DNA of 64,000 bases, from assembly GCF_013426915.1 (NCBI RefSeq), contig NZ_AP023182.1:248001-312000 (forward strand), read 5' to 3'. Position numbers and translations under genes: made by a program. Positions 1 to 9,122 of this stretch are shown one piece after another. The DNA comes from Paraburkholderia sp. PGU19. Lineage in GTDB: Bacteria > Pseudomonadota > Gammaproteobacteria > Burkholderiales > Burkholderiaceae. Each line of letters opens with the position of its first letter. The first letter of the stretch is position 1. The notes below the pieces were generated by a model. That model had not been told where the DNA came from. It saw nothing but the letters and a program-made list of their open reading frames with translations, and did no database searches.

Positions 1-2
1 GC

Positions 3-158
3 GTCTGGCATGTGGTGCACATGAACGCGAAGCAGATGTCGCCCGCCTGCGTCGCCTTCCGGCGTTTCCTGATCGAGAAGACGGGCGCGTATCTGGAAGG
101 GCAGTTCGCCGACCTCACGCCGCCCACCCATGCCGCGAGTCCCTTCGCTCAGACATGA
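3..158 (+). CDS. LysR-family regulator, C-terminal fragment (CbbR-like)
   Basis: The reading frame is open from the left window edge and stops with TGA at 156-158, leaving 51 residues. The visible part, with WHVVH near its start and a CVAFRRFLIE stretch, looks like the last strand and helix of a LysR effector-binding domain, where CbbR-type regulators carry similar sequence. The DNA-binding domain lies outside the window. It reads towards the H4MPT operon, about 190 bases before the first gene, so it may or may not control it. The LysR family call is fairly secure; the CbbR subtype is inference. Confidence 0.6.
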   Translation, partial: VWHVVHMNAKQMSPACVAFRRFLIEKTGAYLEGQFADLTPPTHAASPFAQT

Positions 159-348
159 AGCAAAGTGTCACCGATTCTGCACAAGGTTCGACAGTGCAAC
201 TCGCTGCCCGCCGGGCGTCCTGCTGGGAATTCACGCTGCGTGCGCGCACAGCGCACAGGCGCTTGAAGTCGAAGACGGCGCACATGGCATAACGCTTGCG
301 TTGAAGGCCCCGGAACATGCACCCGTCAAGGGATTGGGGAACGCGCAT

Positions 349-1371
349 ATGAGCCGACATGCGATGGCTGAATCGACTGCGAAGCACACCAGCATCGTCA
401 CCGTGAATGCGCCCGGCCGGCTGCACCTGGGGTTTCTCGATCCGGGTGCGTCGTTGGGGCGACGCTTCGGCAGCCTGGGGCTCGTGATCGGTGGCATCAG
501 CACGACGCTCGACGCACGGCTTTCTGTCGACGACGACGATCACTACACTGCCGAGCCTGGCGCTCGCGATGAGCTGCCGCGCGTGCGTGCGCACATCGAG
601 ACGCTGCGTAACCTGACGGGCAACGATGCGCCCATCGACGTGCGGCTACGGCGTACGTTGCCCGCGCATGCGGGCCTCGGCTCCGGCACGCAACTCGCGC
701 TCACGGTCGGGCACGCGTTTGCTCGCCTGCATGGGCTAGACCTGAGCGCAACACAACTGGCGCCCGCGCTCGCGCGCGGTGCGCGCTCGGGCGTGGGTAT
801 CGCCGGGTTCGAACGGGGCGGTCTGATCGTCGATGGCGGTCCGCGTGGGCCGGGCGTGCTGCCGCCCGTGCTTGCGCGATTTGACTTCCCTTCTTCATGG
901 CGCGTGATGCTCGTGTTCGACGAATCGCGCACAGGGCTCTCGGGACCAGCGGAGCGCCAGGCGCTCGCCGCCTTGCCGCCGTTTCCGCAGACGCTCGCCG
1001 CGCACGCCTGTCACCTGACCTTGATGCAGATCCTGCCCGCCGTCGCGGAACGCGAGTTCGCGCCGTTCGCGCAAGGCGTGAGCGCGCTGCAGGACGGCAT
1101 CGGCCGCTATTTCGCCGAATCGCAAGGCGGTATCTATACCAGCCCCGCAGTCGGGCGGGTGCTCGACTGGATCGGCGCGCGCTACTGTGCGGGCGTAGGT
1201 CAGAGTTCGTGGGGACCGACGGGCTTCGCCATCATGGAATCGCAGGAAGAAGCCGAACACGCCTTGCGCTCGGCGCGCGAGGCGGCGGCAATCGACCCCG
1301 GACTGCGAGTCGAGATAGTCAGCGGACTCAACTCGGGGGCCACTGTCACCTGGGCATCGGCCCAGGATTGA
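349..1371 (+). CDS. mptG: beta-ribofuranosylaminobenzene 5'-phosphate synthase
   Basis: This 340-residue protein should join 4-hydroxybenzoate or p-aminobenzoate to PRPP with loss of CO2, the committed step of H4MPT synthesis. It is a GHMP-kinase-fold protein: the glycine-rich LPAHAGLGSG motif is at about residues 104-113 and an N-terminal APGRLHLGF motif begins the domain. I chose ATG 349 because a purine-rich stretch (aagggattgggga) precedes it and the protein then has the usual family length; the frame is open further upstream, but that part shows no similarity to the family. ATG 364 is an alternative. It is the first gene of an operon with mtdB and mch, which supports the call. Confidence 0.88.
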   Translation: MSRHAMAESTAKHTSIVTVNAPGRLHLGFLDPGASLGRRFGSLGLVIGGISTTLDARLSVDDDDHYTAEPGARDELPRVRAHIETLRNLTGNDAPIDVRLRRTLPAHAGLGSGTQLALTVGHAFARLHGLDLSATQLAPALARGARSGVGIAGFERGGLIVDGGPRGPGVLPPVLARFDFPSSWRVMLVFDESRTGLSGPAERQALAALPPFPQTLAAHACHLTLMQILPAVAEREFAPFAQGVSALQDGIGRYFAESQGGIYTSPAVGRVLDWIGARYCAGVGQSSWGPTGFAIMESQEEAEHALRSAREAAAIDPGLRVEIVSGLNSGATVTWASAQD

Positions 1372-1394
1372 TCCACCCTGTTTGACGAGGAAAC

Positions 1395-2315
1395 ATGGAA
1401 CGCAAACATATTCTCCACATGTTCACGCCCGGTCGGCAGATGAGCCCGTTCGATGTGAACATGGCCGTCGATGCCGGATACCAGGTCGTCGTGCCGTACA
1501 CCGATGTCGATGCCAGGATGATCGGACCGCTGACCCAGGATGCCATTTTCTCGCGCGGTCCCAAAGGGGTCGCGCATACGGGCATCTTTATCGGTGGACG
1601 CGATGTGATGCTGGCCGTGGACATGCAGCGCCTGTCGCGCGAGGCCATGGTGCCGCCGTTCGAAGTCTCCGTGTTCGCTGACCCGAGCGGATCGTTCACG
1701 ACGGCGGCGGCGCTCGTGGCGAGTGTCGAATGGCAATTGCGCAGTACCTTCGACACGGGTCTCGACGGCAAGCGCATTCTCGTCTTCGGCGGCACGGGAC
1801 CCGTGGGGCTCATCGCCGGCGTGCTCGCCGCGCAGGCAGGCGCGCGCGTGGCACTGGCCAGCAGCCGTGGGCTCGATGCCGCGCGGGATGCATGCGAGCG
1901 TGCCGGCGCGCGCTTTGGCGCGCAACTCGAAGGCGCGGATGCGAGCCGTGCGGACGCGCTCGACGCGACCTTGAGTTCCGTCGACGTCGTATTCGCCACG
2001 GCCGCCGCTGGTGTCGAAGTGATGAGCGCGCAGCAGGTGAACCGCGCTGCCCGCCTGCTCGTGGCCGCCGATGTGAACGCCGTGCCGCCCGCAGGGATCG
2101 CGGGCGTCGGCGTGATGGACAACGGCAAGCGCCTCGGTCAGCACGACGCGCTCGGCATCGGCGCGCTCGCGATCGGCAATGTCAAGTACGAAGTGCAGCA
2201 GCGGCTCTTCATGCAGATGCTCGCCGCGAAAGAGAAGGTCTATCTCGGCTTCGACGACGCGCTCGACATGGCCCGCCGCGTGGTCACCGAGCGCTCGCCG
2301 CTCGCCACGGCCTGA
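1395..2315 (+). CDS. mtdB: NAD(P)-dependent methylene-H4MPT dehydrogenase
   Basis: The 306-residue protein oxidises methylene-H4MPT to methenyl-H4MPT with NAD(P)+, the first redox step of H4MPT-linked formaldehyde oxidation in the cytoplasm. The N-terminus (HMFTPGRQMSPFDVNMA) is characteristic of the MtdA/MtdB family, and a nucleotide-binding GGTGPVGL loop lies near residue 131. A gaggaa ribosome site sits just before the ATG. Its place between mptG and mch favours MtdB over the NADP-specific, folate-active MtdA, although sequence reading alone cannot fully separate the two. Confidence 0.9.
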   Translation: MERKHILHMFTPGRQMSPFDVNMAVDAGYQVVVPYTDVDARMIGPLTQDAIFSRGPKGVAHTGIFIGGRDVMLAVDMQRLSREAMVPPFEVSVFADPSGSFTTAAALVASVEWQLRSTFDTGLDGKRILVFGGTGPVGLIAGVLAAQAGARVALASSRGLDAARDACERAGARFGAQLEGADASRADALDATLSSVDVVFATAAAGVEVMSAQQVNRAARLLVAADVNAVPPAGIAGVGVMDNGKRLGQHDALGIGALAIGNVKYEVQQRLFMQMLAAKEKVYLGFDDALDMARRVVTERSPLATA

Positions 2316-2322
2316 GGGCATC

Positions 2323-3525
2323 ATGTCGCCCCCTGTCGTCGTCGTTGCCTCGCTCTGCGCCCGCATGCTGGCCGAATCGGCGCGGCGCGCGGGCTGGCGC
2401 GTGATCGTGCTCGATCTGTTCGGCGACACCGATACGCGGCGCGCGTCGGGCATGTGGCATCCCATCGGCGACGCGGCGTCGTTGTCGATCGATCCGCAGC
2501 GCGTGCGCGAAGCGCTCGACACCGCAAGTCGAACGCCGAATGTGATTGGCTGGATCGCGGGCGCAGGTTTCGAAGCGCATCGCGATCTGCTCGACGACAG
2601 GCGCATCCCACTTGCAATGATCGGCAATGCGCGTGAATCGTATGATGCCGTGCGCGACCCGGCGCGATTCTTTGCGCTGCTGGACGATGCAGGCATCCCT
2701 CATCCCGAGACGCAGTGGCAAGCGCCCATCGACCCGGCGGGATGGCTCGAAAAGGACGCCAATGGGACGGGCGGCATGCATATTCGCCATGCGGCGCAGT
2801 GGCACGCAGCCGATGGCCCGACGCCATCGGGCGATGGCCGGTATTTTCAACGTCATCAGCCTGGCCGTTCGATGTCAGCGCTTTTCATTGCCGATACGCG
2901 CAAGGCCACGATCATCGGGTTCAACGAACAACTGATCGTTCCGCATGGCGGGCAGCCGTTCGTTTATGGCGGCGCGATCGGCCCTGTCGACGTGCCGGAT
3001 GCCGTTCGTCAGCAGATCACAGCCGCAATCGATTCAATCGTCTCGCGCACGCGGCTCAAGGGGCTCAACAGTCTCGACTTCATTGTCGATGGCGAGCGTT
3101 GCTTCGTGCTCGAAGTCAATGCAAGACCGTCGGCCACGATGTCACTCTATGAGCGCGTCTCCAACCGTTCGCTGCTGTCGCTGCATGTGCGCGCGTGCGC
3201 AGGCGCAGCACTCGACACCGACACATCGGGCATCTATGAGCACACGGCATCGCTATGCGCAGAGCAGATCGTCTTCGCCGATCGCGACCGCACGGTGTCG
3301 CCCGAATTTGTCCAGCGCGCGCTGAATCTCGGCTGGTGCCACGACATCCCCGTCACCGGCAGTTTCATCGCGGCAGGCGCGCCGTTGTGCAGCGTATCGG
3401 CTTTCTGTGCGCACGGCACCCAGACGGCCACCGTGCGCGCCGAACTCGCCGCCCGCGCGGCAACCATCGCATCCATCGACACCACCAGGAAACCTGGCCA
3501 TGCAGACCTCCTCCTCCCTCGCTGA
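2323..3525 (+). CDS. ATP-grasp domain protein of the H4MPT operon
   Basis: A 400-residue protein. The C-terminal half carries the ATP-grasp signature of an acidic, metal-binding strand followed by FVLEVNARPSATMSLYE, where Glu and Asn bind magnesium. Proteins of this kind are found in H4MPT gene clusters of methylotrophs and are thought to add amino acids, such as glutamate, to the cofactor; the substrate of this one is unknown to me. It follows mtdB by 7 bases and its end overlaps the assigned mch start by 26 bases, so translation is probably coupled. I am sure of the fold, and only infer a role in H4MPT or methylofuran side-chain formation. Confidence 0.75.
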   Translation: MSPPVVVVASLCARMLAESARRAGWRVIVLDLFGDTDTRRASGMWHPIGDAASLSIDPQRVREALDTASRTPNVIGWIAGAGFEAHRDLLDDRRIPLAMIGNARESYDAVRDPARFFALLDDAGIPHPETQWQAPIDPAGWLEKDANGTGGMHIRHAAQWHAADGPTPSGDGRYFQRHQPGRSMSALFIADTRKATIIGFNEQLIVPHGGQPFVYGGAIGPVDVPDAVRQQITAAIDSIVSRTRLKGLNSLDFIVDGERCFVLEVNARPSATMSLYERVSNRSLLSLHVRACAGAALDTDTSGIYEHTASLCAEQIVFADRDRTVSPEFVQRALNLGWCHDIPVTGSFIAAGAPLCSVSAFCAHGTQTATVRAELAARAATIASIDTTRKPGHADLLLPR

Positions 3526-4540
3526 CGTTTCGACATCGGCGGCTGCGTCGTCTTCGACTCTGAGCGTCAACACACTCGTGCGGCCTTTGATCGCCAGTCT
3601 GCTGGAACGGCACGCGGAACTGGGCATCGCAGTTCAGCGCGACGCACGCGGCGTCACAATCGTCGACGCCGGTATCGACACGCCCGGCAGCGTCGCCGCC
3701 GGCATCGCGATCGGCGAAATATGCATGGGCGGCCTGGGCCGGGTCACGCTGCGTGCCGCCGCGTCACGCAACGCGGCGCACGAATGGCCGACGTTCGTCG
3801 ACATCGCCAGCGCGCAACCCGTGCTGGCTTGCCTCGCCTCGCAGTACGCGGGCTGGAGCCTCGCAGCCAGCAAGGAGGAAACGGGCGGCAAGAAGTTCTT
3901 TGCGCTCGGCTCAGGACCAGCACGCGCGCTCGCCTGCAAGGAACCGCTTTTCGATGAACTGGCTTATCGCGACGTCGTGGCGACGGGCTGTCTCGTGCTC
4001 GAAGTGGACCGCGCGCCACCCGCAGTCGTCATCGAGAAGATCCTGCGCGACTGCAAGCTGCAGCCGCGCAATCTGACGCTGATTCTCACGCCGACAGCAA
4101 GCCGCGCGGGCACCACGCAAGTGGTCGCGCGCGCACTCGAAGTCGCGCTGCACAAAGCGCATGAACTGGGTTTCCCGCTCAGCGACATTGGCGAAGGTTC
4201 CGCCAGCGCGCCGTTGCCGCCGCCCGCCCAGGACCCTGTCGAAGCCATGGGCCGCACCAACGATGCGATCCTGTACGGAGGCCGTGTCCATCTCACCGTG
4301 ACGGGCAGTGACGAAGCCGCCCGCGAGCTTGCGCGAGCGCTGCCCTCGTCGGCGTCGAAAGACTTTGGCCGCCCGTTTGCAGATGTATTCAAGGAGTACG
4401 AATACGATTTCTACAAGATCGATCCCGCGCTCTTCGCGCCCGCCGAAGTCTGGGTGAGCAATCTCGCCACAGGGCGCACCTTCCACGCGGGCACGACCCG
4501 TTTCGATCTTCTGCGTCCGCTCTGGCTCGAAGAGGTCTGA
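3500..4540 (+). CDS. mch: methenyl-H4MPT cyclohydrolase
   Basis: This 346-residue enzyme hydrolyses methenyl-H4MPT to N5-formyl-H4MPT, the step between MtdB and the FHC complex. The sequence is collinear with the family: an SVNTLVRPLI start, the IGEICMGGLGRV segment, and a conserved C-terminal region with MGRTNDAILYGG. The start used is the only ATG upstream of the conserved core. It gives a Ser/Ala/Thr-rich N-terminal extension of about 20 residues and overlaps the previous gene by 26 bases, so a later non-ATG start cannot be excluded. The spacing to the next gene is 1 base. Confidence 0.93.
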   Translation: MQTSSSLADVSTSAAASSSTLSVNTLVRPLIASLLERHAELGIAVQRDARGVTIVDAGIDTPGSVAAGIAIGEICMGGLGRVTLRAAASRNAAHEWPTFVDIASAQPVLACLASQYAGWSLAASKEETGGKKFFALGSGPARALACKEPLFDELAYRDVVATGCLVLEVDRAPPAVVIEKILRDCKLQPRNLTLILTPTASRAGTTQVVARALEVALHKAHELGFPLSDIGEGSASAPLPPPAQDPVEAMGRTNDAILYGGRVHLTVTGSDEAARELARALPSSASKDFGRPFADVFKEYEYDFYKIDPALFAPAEVWVSNLATGRTFHAGTTRFDLLRPLWLEEV

Positions 4541-4541
4541 G

Positions 4542-5495
4542 ATGATAGGCACCGCGCTCTGCGTCGCGATCATGACGGACGAAACCGGCTGGCATACGTC
4601 GCGCCTCAAGCGCGCACTGCGCGCACGCGGCGCGACCGGCCGCTGCATCGATCTTGCCGATTGCCGCTTCGACACCATGTACGCACCGCACGGACTCGCG
4701 ATTCCGGGCTATGGGCGCGGACTGCCTGATGCCGTCATCGTGCGCGGCATCGCGGGCGGAACGTTCGAACAGGTCACCGTGCGGCTTGGCATCCTGCACG
4801 CGCTGCGGGAACTCGGCGTACCCGTCTACAACGACGCACGCGCGATCGAACGCAGCGTCGATAAATCGATGACCACGTTTCTGCTGCATCGGGCGGGCAT
4901 TCCTACGCCGCCGACCTGGGTCACCGAATCCGCCCCGTTCGCACAACGCGTGCTGATGCGGGAAAGCGCCACAGGTCATGATCTCGTGATAAAGCCGCTA
5001 TTTGGCTCGCAAGGCAAAGGCGTTGCACGGATCGGCGCGACTAGCGAGGGTTGTGAACCGCTGCCTGCACTGAAAGCGTATGGGCAACTCGCGTATTTGC
5101 AGCGTCTGGTCAGGCCCATCAGCACGCCCGGCTACGACTGGCGCGTGATGGTGATCGGCGGCAAGGCCGTGACTGCCATGCGCAGGGTCAGCGAACACTG
5201 GGTGCATAACGTCGCACAAGGCGCACGCTGCGAAGCGGCGGAACTCGACGAACCGCTCGCGACACTCGCCGAACGCGCCAGCGCCGCGCTCGGACTCGAC
5301 TACGCGGGCGTCGACCTGATTCCGTGCGACGACAATCCGTACTGCGCGACTGTCATCGAAGTCAATGGCGTCGCGGCGTGGCGCGGGCTGCAAACGGTGA
5401 CACCGTTCGATATCGCGGGCTGTATCGTCGATGATCTGTTGAACCGCCGGATGGCGCTTGCGGATCAAGCAAGCCACGTCAAGGAAGTCGCGTGA
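4542..5495 (+). CDS. RimK-type ATP-grasp ligase (possible H4MPT glutamate ligase)
   Basis: The 317-residue protein has a RimK-like N-terminal domain and an ATP-grasp domain with the nucleotide-binding VIKPLFGSQGKG segment near residues 149-160 and a metal-binding VIEVNGVAAWRG segment near the end. In archaea the related MptN adds glutamate to H4MPT, and this gene sits between mch and the CitG-like gene, so a ligase acting on the pterin side chain is a reasonable inference. The exact substrate is not shown by the sequence. The stop codon overlaps the ATG of the next gene by one base (TGATG). Confidence 0.75.
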   Translation: MIGTALCVAIMTDETGWHTSRLKRALRARGATGRCIDLADCRFDTMYAPHGLAIPGYGRGLPDAVIVRGIAGGTFEQVTVRLGILHALRELGVPVYNDARAIERSVDKSMTTFLLHRAGIPTPPTWVTESAPFAQRVLMRESATGHDLVIKPLFGSQGKGVARIGATSEGCEPLPALKAYGQLAYLQRLVRPISTPGYDWRVMVIGGKAVTAMRRVSEHWVHNVAQGARCEAAELDEPLATLAERASAALGLDYAGVDLIPCDDNPYCATVIEVNGVAAWRGLQTVTPFDIAGCIVDDLLNRRMALADQASHVKEVA

Positions 5496-6397
5496 TGTTC
5501 GATGCCCGCCCTCATCTGATCGAGGAAGCGTTCGTGTGGGCGTGCACGCTCGACGTCGCGTGTGCAAAGCCCGGCAACGTCAGCTTCGGCGCGCCCGGCC
5601 ACAGGATGACGGCCGATCTCTTCATCGCCAGCGCACAAGCGGCTAGTGCTGCGTTGACGGGTCGAGGCACTTCGGTGGGTGAGCGGATCGAACGCGCGGT
5701 GAGTCTGTCGATGGGCGCCGCCGGGTGCAATACCAACCTGGGTATCGTGTTGCTGTGCGCGCCGCTCGCGCACGCGTTCGAAGCGATGCAGCCAATGGAC
5801 GCCACACCCACCGCGCACGATACCCGCCTCGCGATACGCGCAACGCTCTCCCGTCTGGATATCGCGGATGCATGCGCCGCCTATCGCGCGATTGCGCTCG
5901 CCAATCCGGGCGGTCTCGGCGACGCGCCCAGCCAGAATGTCGGGACCGAACCGACCGTTGATCTGCTCAGCGCGATGGCGCTCGCGAGCGACCGCGACAG
6001 CATCGCGCGGCAATACGCGAACGGTTTCGTCGATGTGCTCGGATTTGGACTCATGCAGTTTCGCGCCGGATTGGATGATGGACCCGTCGATCAGCCGCGT
6101 CTGTTGCGAGCGGTGCTCAGAACCTGGCTTGGCTTTCTATCGCACTGGCCCGACTCGCATATCACGCGCAAGCACGGTATCGCGCTTGCGCGGCAGGTCA
6201 GCGACGATGCCCGCGCATGGCACGCTCAGACCGCGCTGGACCCCGTCAAGCTCGCCGCATGGGACAACGTGCTGAAACGCGACGGCATCAATCCGGGCAC
6301 GAGCGCGGATCTCACGGTCGCGACGCTGTTTGCGGCCGCTTGCCTCGACCCGTCACTACTGCGCGTTGCCTGCGCGCCAGCCGAAAGCTGCATATAG
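5495..6397 (+). CDS. CitG/MdcB-like triphosphoribosyl-dephospho-CoA synthase family protein
   Basis: A 300-residue helical protein of the CitG/MdcB family, recognised by the KPGNVSFGAPGHRMTADLF segment near residues 20-38 and the GCNTNLGIVLLCAPL segment near residues 75-89, which form the ATP-binding site in the family. CitG enzymes make the prosthetic group of citrate or malonate lyase from dephospho-CoA and ATP, but no such lyase is nearby. Members are repeatedly found in methylotroph H4MPT clusters with unknown function. I chose ATG 5495 over GTG 5492 because of the aaggaag ribosome site. It is the last gene of the first operon. Confidence 0.7.
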   Translation: MFDARPHLIEEAFVWACTLDVACAKPGNVSFGAPGHRMTADLFIASAQAASAALTGRGTSVGERIERAVSLSMGAAGCNTNLGIVLLCAPLAHAFEAMQPMDATPTAHDTRLAIRATLSRLDIADACAAYRAIALANPGGLGDAPSQNVGTEPTVDLLSAMALASDRDSIARQYANGFVDVLGFGLMQFRAGLDDGPVDQPRLLRAVLRTWLGFLSHWPDSHITRKHGIALARQVSDDARAWHAQTALDPVKLAAWDNVLKRDGINPGTSADLTVATLFAAACLDPSLLRVACAPAESCI

Positions 6398-6449
6398 GTG
6401 CGGGCACGCGAAGTCCGCGCATACCGCACGTGCTTCACGCATGCAGTGC

Positions 6450-6863
6450 TCACGGCCATCGCACGGTTCGCTCGATCGTCACGCCCACCGCTTTCACGTT
6501 CGCGAACTTGTTCGGCTTGGCAAGCGACACGCGCACCCAGTGCGCGCCAAAATCGACGAGCAGCATCTGCGCGACCGACTCCGCCAGCGCCTCCAGCAAT
6601 TGCATCTTGTGCGCGGCGAGCAGCGACTCCAACGCAGTGTGCACCTTGCTGTAATCGATCGTATCGCCGATCCGGTCCGTGTCGCAGGCGTGACTGTGCG
6701 GCACGCCTGCCCACAGATCCATGCGCACGGGTTGCCGGTCGTGCAGTTCGTCGGGATCGATGCCGATCACCGTCTCGCCCTCAAAGCCTTCGATAAAGAT
6801 GAGGTCCATCTCGGATGAAGCGAGATGCGGCCGCTCAATCACATTCCTGTCGATCACGTTCAT
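6450..6863 (-). CDS. folB: dihydroneopterin aldolase
   Basis: A 137-residue FolB-family protein expected to cleave dihydroneopterin to 6-hydroxymethyl-dihydropterin and glycolaldehyde, an early pterin step that could serve H4MPT as well as folate. The family pattern is visible: an N-terminal IFIEGFEGETVIGI strand, a DYSKVHTALESLL helix and a C-terminal VRVSLAKPNKF strand with its conserved lysine. The start is preceded on the minus strand by an aggaa ribosome site. It stands alone, convergent with the CitG-like gene and divergent from the dmrB operon, with about 215 bases of shared upstream DNA. Confidence 0.87.
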   Translation of the reverse strand: MNVIDRNVIERPHLASSEMDLIFIEGFEGETVIGIDPDELHDRQPVRMDLWAGVPHSHACDTDRIGDTIDYSKVHTALESLLAAHKMQLLEALAESVAQMLLVDFGAHWVRVSLAKPNKFANVKAVGVTIERTVRWP

Positions 6864-7078
6864 TGGGGTTCCTCATAGACGGTCCGTCGCGTCTTCTCAT
6901 GCAAGAAGCGGCCCAGGCACGAATGTCGCAAGCGGAATGTCGCAAGCAATTGACACGAACGCCCTCGCAGGAACCCACACGCATCGCGCAAGCACGCCAC
7001 GCCGCCGCATCAGGCACGAGTCCCGGCCGGCAAGACAGCGCGTCACGCGGCAAGAGATTGATGACGAGGGGTCGCAAT

Positions 7079-7735
7079 ATGTATCGCAAACTGAACAACC
7101 TGGCTGCCGGACCGACCATGACCCACACGCGCTCCTTGCCCTACGACATCGAATCCGCTCCAGCCCGCTTTGCGTGGGCGGTGACGGGCTCCGGTCACGG
7201 GCTGGTCGAATCGCTGGAGATCGCGGCCACGCTTCTGCCGCACGTCGATCTGTTCCTGTCGCGCGCGGCGCAAGAGGTACTGCCGCTGTACCAGATCGAC
7301 CTCGCGCAACTCAAGCAGCGCTTCCGGGTATTCCGCGACAACAGCGCGAGCGCCGTGCCCGTCGGGATGCTATACGACGAGACGCGCTATCACACGGTCG
7401 TCGTCGCGCCCGCCACCAGCAACACCGTCGCCAAATGCGCGTTCGGCATCTCCGACACGCTGCCGACCAACATGTTCGCGCAGGCGGGCAAGCTGGGCAT
7501 CCCGGGCATCGTGTTCGCATGCGATACCCAGCCTGTCGTCGTGACGAAGAGTCCGCTCGACTGGGTAGAACTGCGGCCACGCAATATCGAACTCGACAAC
7601 GTAGCGCGCTTGAGGCAGATCGATCATTGCCACGTCGTGTGCTCGCTCGACGAACTGCGCGCCGCGCTCGACGCACGCATCGCCGACATTCGCATCTCGA
7701 CGGGCGCACCCGACCCGTGCTGCGCGAGCGCCTGA
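7079..7735 (+). CDS. dmrB: dihydromethanopterin reductase, DmrB-type flavoprotein
   Basis: A 218-residue flavoprotein of the archaeal-type dihydromethanopterin reductase family, which reduces H2MPT to H4MPT in the last step of cofactor synthesis. The FMN-binding Rossmann-type start (FAWAVTGSGHGLVES) and the VVAPATSNTVAKCAFGISD and LPTNMF segments match flavoproteins of the DfpA/AfpA/DmrB group. From memory, a Burkholderia xenovorans homologue forms a cage-like assembly. I chose ATG 7079 because of the gagggg ribosome site seven bases upstream; ATG 7061 and ATG 7118 remain possible. It overlaps the next gene by one base. Confidence 0.82.
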   Translation: MYRKLNNLAAGPTMTHTRSLPYDIESAPARFAWAVTGSGHGLVESLEIAATLLPHVDLFLSRAAQEVLPLYQIDLAQLKQRFRVFRDNSASAVPVGMLYDETRYHTVVVAPATSNTVAKCAFGISDTLPTNMFAQAGKLGIPGIVFACDTQPVVVTKSPLDWVELRPRNIELDNVARLRQIDHCHVVCSLDELRAALDARIADIRISTGAPDPCCASA

Positions 7736-9120
7736 TGGAACACATCGTCTTCCTCACAGGCCGCCTTGCGCAACCGGGACTCGAACGCGTGTTGCACAGT
7801 CTCGCGCCAGCGCCATTCAGCTGGGAGATTCGCGAGATCGGCCTTCAGGTCGCGGCGCTCATGACAGCGGATATGATCCGCCGCCGCGTCGCCGCCCCGC
7901 TTGCGGCCGACCGCGTGATCGTCCCCGGCCGATGCCGCGGCGATCTCGACGCGCTGTCCGCACACTACGGCATCCCCGTGCAGCGCGGCCCCGAAGAGCT
8001 GAAGGATCTCCCCGCATGGTTCGATTGCACGGCACGCCCCGTGGACCTGTCGAAACACGATATCGCGATCTTCGCGGAGATCGTCGATGCGCCGCGTCTC
8101 GGCGTCGATGCAATCTGCGCGCGCGCGGCGCAGTTACAGGCCGACGGCGCGGACGTGATCGACCTCGGTTGTCTGCCAGCTACGCCATTCCCGCATCTCG
8201 CCGATGCCGTCCATGCGTTGAAAGCTCAAGGGTTCAGGGTCAGCGTGGACTCGATGGATGTGAAGGAACTGGTGCGCGGCGGCCGCGCGGGCGCGGACTA
8301 TCTGCTGAGCCTGACTGCCGACACGCTCTGGGTTCTCAACGAAGTCGGCTCGACGCCCGTGCTGATTCCGCGCAAGCCCGGCGATGAAGTATCGTTATAC
8401 GAAGCTATCGATATGATGATGCAACAGGGCCGGCCCTTTCTCGCCGACCCGATCCTCGACCCGCTGCCCTTCGGGCTTTTGAAATCGCTCACACGCTATC
8501 AGCGGCTGCGTGAACGCTATCCCGACGCGCCGCTGCTGATGGGCACCGGCAACGTCACCGAACTCACGGAAGCCGACACCAGCGGCATCCACGCGATCCT
8601 GCTCGGCATCGGCGTTGAATTGAACATCGCGGGCATTCTCACCACGCAGGTGAGCGGCCATGCGCGCTGCGCGATACGCGAAGCCGACGTCGCCCGACGC
8701 ATGATGTACGCGGCCCGCGAACTCCAGACGCTTCCCAAAGGCCTCACTGACCAGTTGATGACGGTGCACGCCAGGCGACCTTTCCCCGATACGCCCGAAG
8801 AAATCGCGGCGACGGCAGCGGCCATCCGCGACCCGAACTTCCGCGTGCAGGTATCGACTCAGGGCGTGCACGTGTACAACCGCGACGGCCATCATCTCGC
8901 CACGGATGCGTTCGCTCTGTGGCCACATCTGCATCTGGAAGCAGACGGCGCGCACGCGTTCTACATGGGTGTCGAACTCGCGCGCGCCGAACTCGCCTGG
9001 CGGCTTGGGAAGCGCTATAGCCAGGATCAGCCGCTGGAATGGGGATGCGCGAGCGAGCACGGCGCGAGCGATCTGCTCGCGCAATGTGCCCCCGGCACGA
9101 CACGCAGAAAGGAAGCCTGA
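7735..9120 (+). CDS. DUF6513 / dihydropteroate-synthase-like protein of H4MPT synthesis
   Basis: A 461-residue protein. The central part (about residues 110-330) looks like a pteroate-synthase TIM barrel: DGADVIDLGCLP, RVSVDSMD and PLLMGTGNVTEL are in the positions of the DHPS pterin-binding motifs. In methanogens a DHPS homologue joins the pterin diphosphate to beta-RFA-phosphate, and this is the obvious candidate for that step here. The roughly 110 N-terminal and 130 C-terminal residues are not DHPS-like and have no role I recognise. It overlaps dmrB by one base and lies 2 bases before the DUF447 gene. Confidence 0.72.
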   Translation: MEHIVFLTGRLAQPGLERVLHSLAPAPFSWEIREIGLQVAALMTADMIRRRVAAPLAADRVIVPGRCRGDLDALSAHYGIPVQRGPEELKDLPAWFDCTARPVDLSKHDIAIFAEIVDAPRLGVDAICARAAQLQADGADVIDLGCLPATPFPHLADAVHALKAQGFRVSVDSMDVKELVRGGRAGADYLLSLTADTLWVLNEVGSTPVLIPRKPGDEVSLYEAIDMMMQQGRPFLADPILDPLPFGLLKSLTRYQRLRERYPDAPLLMGTGNVTELTEADTSGIHAILLGIGVELNIAGILTTQVSGHARCAIREADVARRMMYAARELQTLPKGLTDQLMTVHARRPFPDTPEEIAATAAAIRDPNFRVQVSTQGVHVYNRDGHHLATDAFALWPHLHLEADGAHAFYMGVELARAELAWRLGKRYSQDQPLEWGCASEHGASDLLAQCAPGTTRRKEA

Positions 9121-9122
9121 CG

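Noticed and set aside
130..348. Upstream in-frame extension of beta-RFAP synthase to 130.
   Set aside because: The extra 73 residues overlap the LysR gene end, have no family similarity, and ATG 349 has a better ribosome site.
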